From Rhodobacterales bacterium HKCCE2091 (GTDB lineage: Bacteria > Pseudomonadota > Alphaproteobacteria > Rhodobacterales > Rhodobacteraceae): 64,000 nucleotides of DNA. Below the pieces are notes generated by a model. That model had not been told where the DNA came from. It was given only the letters and a program-made list of their open reading frames with translations, and searched no databases. Below are positions 16,900 through 23,869 of this stretch, piece after piece. Within the stretch, counting starts at the first letter, position 1. Every line of letters begins with the position of its first letter. Location of the stretch: contig WVSL01000005.1 in NCBI GenBank assembly GCA_015689685.1, positions 248,001-312,000 on the forward strand. The letters are read 5' to 3'. The position numbers and the translations under genes are program-made.

Positions 16900-17955
16900 T
16901 CAGACCGGGAAGACGCGGCCGTCGAACAGCTTCCGCGCGGTCCTGAGCGTGCCCGCCCCGGTCACCGTCCCGTCCGCGCCGGTCTCGATCAGCACCTCCG
17001 CCGCCCCGGTCGGGTGCTCCACCGCGAACCGCCCGTCGCCCGGCAGCACGGCGAGATCGGCGGCGGGTCCGGCGGGCAGGGTGCAGGCCGTCGCCACGCA
17101 GACGGCGGCGAAGACCCCGATGGTGGCGTGGCAGCGGTGCGGGATGAAGGACCGCGTGTTGATCGCCCCGCCATGCGCGGGCGCCGACACCAGCGTCATC
17201 TTCGGCACCGAGGCCTCGGCCACGTCGCCAAGCCCCATCATCGGCCCCGCGATCAGCCGGATCGCCTCGATCCGTGCCTTCAAGGCGCCATCCCCGTCCA
17301 GCGCCTCGCGGCTTTCCTGGCCGGTCAGCCCGAAGTCGCTCGCGGCCATCACCACGATCGGCATCCCGTTGTCGATCAGCGTGCAGGCGACCCCCTCGAT
17401 CTCGTCGACCGCGTTGCCCGTCGGCAGGAGCTTTCCGCCCGTCATCGACCCGGCGATGTTCTGGAACATCAGGGGCACCGGCGCGGCCCCGTTCGGCACC
17501 CCGTCGATCCGCGCCTCGCCCGTGTAGCTGACCTTGCCGCCCGGCGTCTGCACGCGGGCCGTCGCGACCTCGCCCGTGTTCAGCATGTGGATCCGCACCG
17601 GCGTCTCGTCGCCCGTGGCCGAGACCAGCCCGCGCTCGATCGCCGCCGGGCCGACGCCCGCGAGGATGTTGCCGCAGCCCTGCTTGTCGCTCACCAGCGC
17701 CTCGTCGACGAAGACCTGGAGGAACAGGTAATCCACGTCGGCATCGTCGCGCGACGGCGGGGACAGGATCGCCACCTTCGATGTCAGCGGGTCCGCGCCG
17801 CCGATCCCGTCGATCTGGCGCGGGTCGGGCGATCCCATGATCCGCAGCAGGAGCGGGTCGAGGACGTCGCGGCCCTCGGGCAGGTCGGAGGCGAGGAAAT
17901 AGGCCCCCTTCGAGGTGCCGCCGCGCATCCAGAGACAGGGGATGCCGTCAGACAT
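16900..17955 (-). CDS. galD: 4-oxalomesaconate tautomerase (GalD/PrpF family)
   Basis: A 351-aa protein of the PrpF fold (diaminopimelate-epimerase-like). MSDGIPCLWMRGGTSKGAYFL with its conserved Cys/Arg region, DGIGGADPLTSKVAI, QGCGNILAGVGPAA and DFGLTG are PrpF/GalD hallmarks. GalD interconverts keto and enol forms of 4-oxalomesaconate in gallate degradation. Family members also act on aconitate isomers, but the nearby galB and galC genes support the GalD reading. It is 160 bases after galC on the same strand, and a strict 11-base repeat fills part of that gap. Confidence 0.82.
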   Translation of the reverse strand: MSDGIPCLWMRGGTSKGAYFLASDLPEGRDVLDPLLLRIMGSPDPRQIDGIGGADPLTSKVAILSPPSRDDADVDYLFLQVFVDEALVSDKQGCGNILAGVGPAAIERGLVSATGDETPVRIHMLNTGEVATARVQTPGGKVSYTGEARIDGVPNGAAPVPLMFQNIAGSMTGGKLLPTGNAVDEIEGVACTLIDNGMPIVVMAASDFGLTGQESREALDGDGALKARIEAIRLIAGPMMGLGDVAEASVPKMTLVSAPAHGGAINTRSFIPHRCHATIGVFAAVCVATACTLPAGPAADLAVLPGDGRFAVEHPTGAAEVLIETGADGTVTGAGTLRTARKLFDGRVFPV

Positions 17956-17978
17956 CGGCGTGCCGCCGGCCGCTGGAA

Positions 17979-18030
17979 AGATACCCGGTTTCTACCCGCT
18001 TTCTACCCATGTTCTACCCGCTTTCTACCT
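17979..18030 (-). repeat. 11-base tandem repeat upstream of galD
   Basis: TTCTACCC occurs at 17990, 18001, 18012 and (as TTCTACCT) 18023, exactly 11 bases apart; a degenerate fifth copy (AGATACCC) is at 17979. On the minus strand the unit is GGGTAGAA plus three spacer bases. It begins 34 bases upstream of the galD start. The period is close to one helical turn and is not a multiple of three. Confidence 0.75.
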
Positions 18031-18115
18031 GGCGATTTTCGCACGTTTCTGGGGTGTTGCGGCCCGTTCTTCCTGCATCCATGCAGGGCCGGGGCAGGGG
18101 CGGTCGCGATAAGCA

Positions 18116-18787
18116 TCAGCTATAGCGCAGCCCCTTCGCCTCCAGCTTCCCGCGCATGGAATAGATGTCGAGCCCAAGCTCCCCGGCTGCCAGCCGCCTG
18201 CGCTTCTCCTCCTCCGCGACCAGCCGTTTCTCGGCCCCGGCAAGGGCGGTCTCCGCGCTTTCGCGCGGCACCACGCAGACGCCGTCGTCGTCGGCCACGA
18301 TCACGTCGCCCGGGTTCACCGCCGCGCCCGCGCAGACCACCGGCACGTTCACCGATCCCGGCGTTTCCTTCACCGTGCCCTGGGCGCTGACCGCCGTGGA
18401 CCACACGAGGAACCCCATCGCCCGCAGGTCGCGCGTGTCGCGCACGCCCGCGTCGATCACCAGCGCCCGGCAGCCCCGCGCCATCGCCGAGGTGGCCAGC
18501 AGGTCGCCGAAATAGCCCATGTCGCAGGGCGCGGTCGGCGCCAGCACCATGATGTCGCCCTCCTGCAACTGCTCGATGGCGACGTGGATCATCCAGTTGT
18601 CCCCCGGCGGGGCCGAGATCGTGACGGCGCTGCCCGCGATCCCCTTGTCCATCTGGATCGGCCGCATCCGCGACGACATCAGCCCGGTGCGCCCCTGCGC
18701 CTCGTGAACCGTCGCCACGCCCGCCGCGCCGAGCTTCTCGATCACGCCCTTGTCGGCGCGTTCGATGTTGCGAACCACTTCGGCCAT
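18116..18787 (-). CDS. galC: 4-carboxy-4-hydroxy-2-oxoadipate aldolase (GalC/LigK, RraA fold)
   Basis: A 223-aa class II-like pyruvate aldolase of the RraA fold. It splits 4-carboxy-4-hydroxy-2-oxoadipate to pyruvate and oxaloacetate and often also decarboxylates oxaloacetate. Seen: [59 protein letters not shown], and [14 protein letters not shown], which holds the Arg/Asp of the active site. The ATG is one base from the stop of the dioxygenase gene, with GGAGAG upstream, so the genes are one operon. Confidence 0.85.
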   Translation of the reverse strand: MAEVVRNIERADKGVIEKLGAAGVATVHEAQGRTGLMSSRMRPIQMDKGIAGSAVTISAPPGDNWMIHVAIEQLQEGDIMVLAPTAPCDMGYFGDLLATSAMARGCRALVIDAGVRDTRDLRAMGFLVWSTAVSAQGTVKETPGSVNVPVVCAGAAVNPGDVIVADDDGVCVVPRESAETALAGAEKRLVAEEEKRRRLAAGELGLDIYSMRGKLEAKGLRYS

Positions 18788-18788
18788 G

Positions 18789-19754
18789 TCAGCTCTCCTT
18801 CACAGGGGGGGTGCCGTGGGTGTGGAAGGTCTCGATCGTCTTGAGCCCCCAGGCCTGCCCCTTCTTGCGATCCGCCTCGGTCCATTCCACCGGCTGCCAG
18901 TCCGGCGCGAGGATCAGCCGCGCGCCCGCGTTCGCCAGTTCCACCCGGTTGCCCGCGGGCTCCCAGACGTACAGGAAGAACGACCCCTGGATCGCGTGCT
19001 TGTGCGGCCCGGTCTCGATATGCACGCCGTTCTGAAGGAAGATGTCCGCCGCGCGCAGGATGTCCTCGCGCTGGTCGGTGGCATAGGTGACGTGGTGCAG
19101 GCGGCCATGCCCGCGCCCGCGCTCTTCGGAACAGACCGTGTCGTAGGTCTTGTTGTTGCAGGAAAACCAGACGCCGCCGATCCGCCCGTTGTCGAGCTGG
19201 ATGTATTCCGTCACCCGGCTGCCGAGGCAGACTTCCATGAAGGTCTTGAACGCGGTCACGTCCTCGCCAAGCAGGTTGACGTGGTCGATCCGCCGCGGCG
19301 GGGCGCCGGTATAGGCGCTTGCCGTGTTCTTCAGCGCCGCCCGCTCGGCCTCAACCTGCGGCTCGAACCAGTTGGTATCCCAGTAGATTTCGAAGACGTG
19401 GCCGAACGGGTCCTCGAACCGGTAGGACCGCCCGTGGCCGGCGTCGCCATCGGTCCAGCCATGGGTCTTGTAGCCCGAGGCCTCGATGATCGCGACGCGC
19501 CGTTCCAGCGCCTCGGGGCTCGCGACGCGGTAGCCGACATGGCCGACGCCGGTGGACCCGGCGCGGGTCAGCTTCAGCGAGTGGTACTCGTAGTCGTCCC
19601 AGGCCCGCAGGTAGGCGCTGTCGCCGTCGATCCCCGACAGCTTCAGCCCGTAGATGCGGGTGAAGAAGTCGAGGCTCTCGTCGAACTTGTCGGTGAGCAT
19701 CTCGACATGGCCGAGATGGGCGATGTCGAAGGCGGGGTTGGTGGGATCCGCCAT
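18789..19754 (-). CDS. Type I (VOC) extradiol ring-cleavage dioxygenase
   Basis: 321 aa, two VOC modules in tandem (about 10-130 and 155-285), the layout of catechol 2,3-dioxygenases. The iron facial triad of the second module is visible: His in [12 protein letters not shown], His in [11 protein letters not shown] and Glu in [10 protein letters not shown]. It probably cleaves a catechol-type ring next to a hydroxyl. Its operon (galB before, galC after, 4 and 1 bases apart) predicts a product of the 4-oxalomesaconate type. Known gallate and protocatechuate 4,5-dioxygenases belong to a different, type II family, so the substrate is uncertain. Confidence 0.8.
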   Translation of the reverse strand: MADPTNPAFDIAHLGHVEMLTDKFDESLDFFTRIYGLKLSGIDGDSAYLRAWDDYEYHSLKLTRAGSTGVGHVGYRVASPEALERRVAIIEASGYKTHGWTDGDAGHGRSYRFEDPFGHVFEIYWDTNWFEPQVEAERAALKNTASAYTGAPPRRIDHVNLLGEDVTAFKTFMEVCLGSRVTEYIQLDNGRIGGVWFSCNNKTYDTVCSEERGRGHGRLHHVTYATDQREDILRAADIFLQNGVHIETGPHKHAIQGSFFLYVWEPAGNRVELANAGARLILAPDWQPVEWTEADRKKGQAWGLKTIETFHTHGTPPVKES

Positions 19755-19758
19755 CGCC

Positions 19759-20490
19759 TTACAGCTCGTCCACGGTGCGCGGGAAGATCGACTGGAAGCC
19801 TTCCGCGTACTTGCAGTCTCGGCCGCCGGACTGGCCGCCGGAATTGCGCTTGAAGTGGTTCGCGCGCTGCTGCGCGACGCGGGTGTAGTAGTCCCACAGG
19901 TGGACCTGCCCATTCATGTGCTCCATCGCCGCGCGTTTCTTGTCCCAGACCGGGGTGATGTCGAGGAAGGTGTCGGGCTTCCATTCCATCTGCTCGGTCT
20001 GGTGCGGCTCGAACAGGTAGAGCTGCGGCGCGCCGAGCACCTTCTGGCCGGGGTTGTGGCCCCAGGCCTGCGCGACCATGCGGGCCTCCAGCGCGACCTG
20101 GGTCGTGTACATGTGGTCGGTGTTGTAAGGATCCCATTTCGAGTGGGACATCATGAACGCGGGCTGGACCTCGCGGATCAGGTCGACGAGCCGGAACTTG
20201 TCGTCGCGCGACAGCTCCAGCGGGTAGTCGCCGAGGTCGAAGCACTCCAGCCGCTTGACGCCCAGGACCTCGGCCGCGGCCTCGGCCTCGGCGCGGCGGA
20301 TGTCCTTGACCTCCTGCAGGGCCTTGCCCTCCTTCCACAGCCGCGCGCTCTCGCCGCGCTCGCCGAAGGACAGGCAGGCGACGGTGACCTCGTAGCCCTT
20401 CTCCGCGTGCAGCGCGATGGCGCCGCCGCAGCGCCAGACGAAGTCGGCGGCATGCGCGGAAATGACGAGCGCAGTCTTGGGACTGGACAT
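19759..20490 (-). CDS. galB: 4-oxalomesaconate hydratase (GalB, PIG-L superfamily)
   Basis: 243 aa. PIG-L deacetylases open with AHPDDE; here the motif is VISAHAADFVWRCGGAIALH, the altered form typical of GalB. Further family stretches are CLSFGERGESARLWKEGK, FDLGDYPLELSRDDKF, SHSKWDPYNTDH with the zinc-ligand His, and FEPHQTEQMEWKPDTFLDITPVWDKK. GalB hydrates 4-oxalomesaconate to 4-carboxy-4-hydroxy-2-oxoadipate. ATG 20490 is preceded by GGAGG. First gene of the operon, divergent from the dehydrogenase gene. Confidence 0.85.
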   Translation of the reverse strand: MSSPKTALVISAHAADFVWRCGGAIALHAEKGYEVTVACLSFGERGESARLWKEGKALQEVKDIRRAEAEAAAEVLGVKRLECFDLGDYPLELSRDDKFRLVDLIREVQPAFMMSHSKWDPYNTDHMYTTQVALEARMVAQAWGHNPGQKVLGAPQLYLFEPHQTEQMEWKPDTFLDITPVWDKKRAAMEHMNGQVHLWDYYTRVAQQRANHFKRNSGGQSGGRDCKYAEGFQSIFPRTVDEL

Positions 20491-20574
20491 TCGGGGGGTC
20501 CTCCGGGTGATCTCTCCTCGGCCCGACCGTCCCACGAAAGCGCCCGCCGCACAAATTTGAATCGCATCCTCCAG

Positions 20575-20591
20575 CATAAGTTCCGGCTATG
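20575..20591. promoter_or_regulatory. Candidate LysR-type operator between galB and the dehydrogenase gene
   Basis: CATA-N9-TATG at 20575-20591 is a perfect inverted repeat containing the T-N11-A core of LysR-family sites. It lies in the 162-base divergent intergenic region, 62 bases from the dehydrogenase start and 85 from galB. A CAAATTTG palindrome (20552-20559) lies nearby. The adjacent dual-HTH LysR regulator is the obvious candidate. Confidence 0.45.
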
Positions 20592-20652
20592 AGGCATGGG
20601 CAAACACGCGCCGCCATGTCACCCTGCCCGGGCCCGAAGGAGGAGCCCCCGA

Positions 20653-21540
20653 ATGCCCGAAACCCCCGCCAAACCGTCCAGAATAGCCTTCATAGGCTTC
20701 GGCGAAGCCGCCACCGCCTTCGTCTCCGGGTGGGGCGAGGGGCGGCCGGAGGAGATCGCCGCCTATGACGTGAAGACCGACCATGCCGTCACCCGCGACG
20801 CGATGCGGGACCGGTACCGGGACCACCGCGTGGCGGGGTCCGACGACCCGGCCGGGGCGCTGGCGGGGGCGGAGGCGGTGTTCTGCGTCGTTACCGCCGA
20901 CCGGGCGGTCGAGGCCGCACGGGCCGCGGCGGGCTGGATCCCCGAAGGCGCGTTCTGGTTCGACTGCAACTCCTGCTCGCCCGGCAGCAAGCGGGCGGCG
21001 GCGGAGGTGCTGGAGGACGTGGGCGCGCGCTACGTCGATGTCGCGGTGATGGCGCCGGTGCATCCGAAGAAGCACAAGGTCCCGCTGCTGGTGTCCGGGC
21101 CTCACGCCGCGGAGGCATGCGCCGTCCTGCAGGCGCTCGACATGTCGCCGAAGGAAGCCGGCACCGCCGTGGGCGAGGCGTCGTCGGTGAAGATGCTGCG
21201 GTCGGTCATGATCAAGGGGCTGGAGGCGCTGATGGCCGAATGCTTCCTCGCCGCCCGGCGGGCCGGGGTGGAGGAACGGGTGCTGGCCTCGCTCATGGCG
21301 TCCGACCCGGAGGTGGAATGGGCGCGGCGGGCCACCTACAACCTCGAACGCATGATGGTCCACGGAACCCGCCGCGCCGCCGAGATGCGGGAGGTCGCGG
21401 TGACGGTGACGGAACTCGGCCTGCCGAACCTGATGGCCGAAGCGACGTCGCGCTGGCAGGACATCGTCGCGGATACCGGCGCCGAGCCGGGGGAGGCGGA
21501 GTTCATCGGGCGGCTCGACCGGGTGCTGTCGAAGCTGTGA
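20653..21540 (+). CDS. NAD(P)-dependent beta-hydroxyacid dehydrogenase-like protein with DUF1932 C-terminus
   Basis: 295 aa. The N-terminal Rossmann motif is SRIAFIGFGEAATAFVSGW. The catalytic region contains FWFDCNSCSPGSKR, equivalent to the D-x-S-T/C segment of 3-hydroxyisobutyrate dehydrogenases, and the conserved Lys lies in GEASSVKMLRSVMIKGLEAL. The C-terminal half (about 200-275) matches DUF1932. The start is set by GAAGGAGGA upstream of ATG 20653. Its gene is divergent from galB and overlaps the LysR gene by four bases. A dehydrogenase in the same aromatic pathway is likely; substrate unknown. Confidence 0.78.
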   Translation: MPETPAKPSRIAFIGFGEAATAFVSGWGEGRPEEIAAYDVKTDHAVTRDAMRDRYRDHRVAGSDDPAGALAGAEAVFCVVTADRAVEAARAAAGWIPEGAFWFDCNSCSPGSKRAAAEVLEDVGARYVDVAVMAPVHPKKHKVPLLVSGPHAAEACAVLQALDMSPKEAGTAVGEASSVKMLRSVMIKGLEALMAECFLAARRAGVEERVLASLMASDPEVEWARRATYNLERMMVHGTRRAAEMREVAVTVTELGLPNLMAEATSRWQDIVADTGAEPGEAEFIGRLDRVLSKL

Positions 21541-22721
21541 TTTCGCGCAGTCTCAGGCACTTCCGGGTCTTTCTTTCAGTGGCCGCGACGGGGTCGCCGA
21601 GCCATGCCGCGGAGATCTGCAGGGTGTCGCAGCCGGCGGTGACGCAGGCGATCGGCAAGCTGGAGCGCGAGGCCGGCGGGCCGCTGTTCGAACGGACGCG
21701 GAAGGGGTTCTTCCTGGCCGACCGAGGCCGCCTGCTGGAGGCCCGGCTGAGGCGCGCGATGGACCGGCTCGACATCGCGCTGGCCGAGGTCTCGCCACGA
21801 CTGACGGTGACCGCGACGGTGCCGCAGCTCCAGGCGCTGATCGCGGTGGCGGAGGCGCAGAGCTTCACGCTCGCCGCCCGCGCGCTCGGGCTGGCGCAAC
21901 CCACGGTTCACCGGGCGATCACGCAGCTGGAACAGGAAGCCGCGCGTGCGTTGTTCGAACGGACCTCGTTCGGGATCGTCGCGACCCGCCCGTGCCGCGA
22001 TCTCGCGCAGGCCGCACGGCTCGCGTTCTCGGAGATCGAGCAGGCGGAGGCGGATCTCGCGGAGGCCGAGGGGCGGGAGGCCGGGCGCATCGTCGTGGGC
22101 GCGCTGCCGCTGTCGCGCTCGGTCGTCCTGCCGGAGGCGCTGGCCCGGTTCCGCGCGATCCGGCCGCGTCAGCCGGTGACGGTGCTGGATGGCCCCTACG
22201 ACGAGATGCTGACCGGGCTCAGGCGCGGCGACATCGACGTGATCCTCGGCGCGCTCCGCGACCCGGCGCCGGTGCCCGACGTGCGGCAGGAGCCGTTGTT
22301 CGTGGATCACCTCACCGTGCTCGCCCGGCCCGGCCACCCGCTTGCGGGCGGCGGCGATGTCACAGTCGCCGAATTGCAGCGCCGCGCCTGGTGCGTTCCG
22401 CGCCCCGGAACGCCCGCCCGCGTGCAGTTCGATGCGCTGTTCGCGGGGGCGGGGCTGGACCTGCCGGAAAGCATCGTGGAATGCGGGTCGATCCTGTTGA
22501 TGCGGGAGCTGCTGGCGCGAAGCGACCTGCTCGGCTGCATCTCGGACCGGCAGGCGGAGGCGGAGGTGGCGAAGGGGCTGCTGGTGCGCCTGTCGACCGG
22601 ACTGACCTGGAGCGGGCGGCCGATCGGGCTGACCACGCGGGCGGGATGGGTGCCGACACGGGGGCAGGCGCTGCTGCTGGACGGTATCCGCGCGGTGGCC
22701 GCGGAGATGGCGGAGGCGTGA
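21537..22721 (+). CDS. LysR-family transcriptional regulator with two tandem HTH domains
   Basis: 394 aa, about 90 longer than usual. GTG 21537 overlaps the preceding stop (GTGA). Residues 6-62 form one LysR HTH (LRHFRVFLSVAATGSPSHAA, SQPAVTQAIGKLEREAGGPL, FERTRKGFFL). Residues 96-152 form a second complete one (VPQLQALIAVAEAQSFTLAA, AQPTVHRAITQLEQEA, LFERTSFGIVAT). A normal effector domain follows from about 185. Both HTHs look intact. It likely senses an aromatic compound or a pathway intermediate and controls the divergent gal operon; a T-N11-A site lies between them. Followed by a clear terminator. Confidence 0.85.
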   Translation: MISRSLRHFRVFLSVAATGSPSHAAEICRVSQPAVTQAIGKLEREAGGPLFERTRKGFFLADRGRLLEARLRRAMDRLDIALAEVSPRLTVTATVPQLQALIAVAEAQSFTLAARALGLAQPTVHRAITQLEQEAARALFERTSFGIVATRPCRDLAQAARLAFSEIEQAEADLAEAEGREAGRIVVGALPLSRSVVLPEALARFRAIRPRQPVTVLDGPYDEMLTGLRRGDIDVILGALRDPAPVPDVRQEPLFVDHLTVLARPGHPLAGGGDVTVAELQRRAWCVPRPGTPARVQFDALFAGAGLDLPESIVECGSILLMRELLARSDLLGCISDRQAEAEVAKGLLVRLSTGLTWSGRPIGLTTRAGWVPTRGQALLLDGIRAVAAEMAEA

Positions 22722-22734
22722 GCCCGAAAAGCAG

Positions 22735-22759
22735 AAAGGCCACCCGGGGGCGGCCTTTT
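22735..22759. terminator. Rho-independent terminator after the LysR gene
   Basis: AAAGGCC (22735-22741) and GGCCTTT (22752-22758) pair around a 10-base loop, with T and A tracts on both sides. It can serve the LysR gene and, on the other strand, the tRNA-Gly transcript. Confidence 0.7.
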
Positions 22760-22788
22760 CGCGAACCTGCGACCCGGTCGGGTCACTA

Positions 22789-22863
22789 TGGAGCGGGCGA
22801 TGAGATTCGAACTCACGACCCTTACCTTGGCAAGGTAATGCTCTACCCCTGAGCTACGCCCGC
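22789..22863 (-). tRNA. tRNA-Gly (anticodon GCC), CCA encoded
   Basis: On the minus strand the acceptor stem GCGGGCG/CGCCCGC, D-arm (GTAGCTCAGGGGTAGAGC), anticodon loop TTGCCAA (GCC), and T-arm with TTCGAAT are all paired. Length 75 with encoded CCA (TGG at 22789-22791 on the plus strand). Confidence 0.95.
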
Positions 22864-22946
22864 TCACTGTGAGGCCGCTGTTTAGGCGGGGCCGAAGCGC
22901 GCTGCAAGAGGAAAATGCGGGGCCGCGGAAAATCCGCGCGCACGGG

Positions 22947-23636
22947 TCAGCGCGCCGTCACCGAGACGTCGTCGAGGGCGAAGAACTCGTTGCTCACGCC
23001 CGCGCTCGCGTCGGAGTGAACGCCGACGGTCAGGCTGGTGCCGGGGTCGTCGATGGTGATCGTGTAGGTCGCGCGGCTGTCGGCGCCGTGGCTGCCCGCG
23101 CCGACGTTGTTGTTGGTGTATTGCTGCTGCACCGAGACGGTCATGCCGGCGGGCGCGTTCTCGCTCGTGGTGATGTTGCCGTGGTTGTCGACGTAGACCG
23201 CGACGGCCTGGCCGTTGATGAAGATGGTCGCCGGGTCGCCGTCGAAGTCGTCGGCCGCGATCAGGTCGAAGGTCACCGTCGCCTGAGACGACCCCGGCGG
23301 GACGTTGAGCGAAAGCTCCGCCATCTCCTGGGGCCCGATCTGGAGCACGTCGCCGAACCCGGCGACCGAGGTCACGGTGCCGCCGAGCCAGCCGCCGGCG
23401 CCGTTTGAGAAGTCGCCGGAGAAGAGCGAGGTGACCGTGGCGAAGCGGGTCCGGATCGGGGTGTCCGCGATCGTGTCCGACGTGTCGGAGGCAAGGCTCG
23501 CCATGCCGCCGGAAACCACGGTGATGACCGCGAGGCCGAGCGCCACGATGCCGGAGGTCAGGACCACCCAGTCCACCGTCACCGCGCCGGTCTCGGCGCG
23601 GGCGAAGCTGTGGATATGTGCGGCCAGTGTTTTCAT
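22947..23636 (-). CDS. Pilin-like N-terminus fused to a beta-rich secreted domain
   Basis: 229 aa. The N-terminus ARAETGAVTVDWVVLTSGIVALGLAVITVVSGG has the Glu and long hydrophobic helix of Flp/TadE-type pilins. The remaining 170 residues are quite different: acidic, Asn/Asp-rich and beta-predicted (GDFSNGAGGWLGGTVTS, DLIAADDFDGDPATIFINGQ, TYTITIDDPGTS), ending FALDDVSVTAR. That ending is typical of carbohydrate-binding-like or PEP-CTERM-associated beta-sandwich domains. No prepilin peptidase or tad genes are nearby. Likely a surface or periplasmic protein anchored by its N-terminal helix. Confidence 0.65.
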   Translation of the reverse strand: MKTLAAHIHSFARAETGAVTVDWVVLTSGIVALGLAVITVVSGGMASLASDTSDTIADTPIRTRFATVTSLFSGDFSNGAGGWLGGTVTSVAGFGDVLQIGPQEMAELSLNVPPGSSQATVTFDLIAADDFDGDPATIFINGQAVAVYVDNHGNITTSENAPAGMTVSVQQQYTNNNVGAGSHGADSRATYTITIDDPGTSLTVGVHSDASAGVSNEFFALDDVSVTAR

Positions 23637-23869
23637 GGGCTAATCATCTCGAATAAATCGGGCGGCGGTGTGGCAAAGCCATGCCCGCGCGGTGGTCGCA
23701 GGCCCGCCGGACCGGCACGGCGGCGACGAAACGGCTACAAGCAGCGGCTGCCGGCCGGATTGTTCCGGAACCGTCGCCAGATGGCCGTCAGGCGAGAATC
23801 CGCCGTGGAATCAGGCGATTCGCTCCGCGGCACGCGCCGTGGGGCCGGGGCAGGGCGCGGGCGCCGGGG

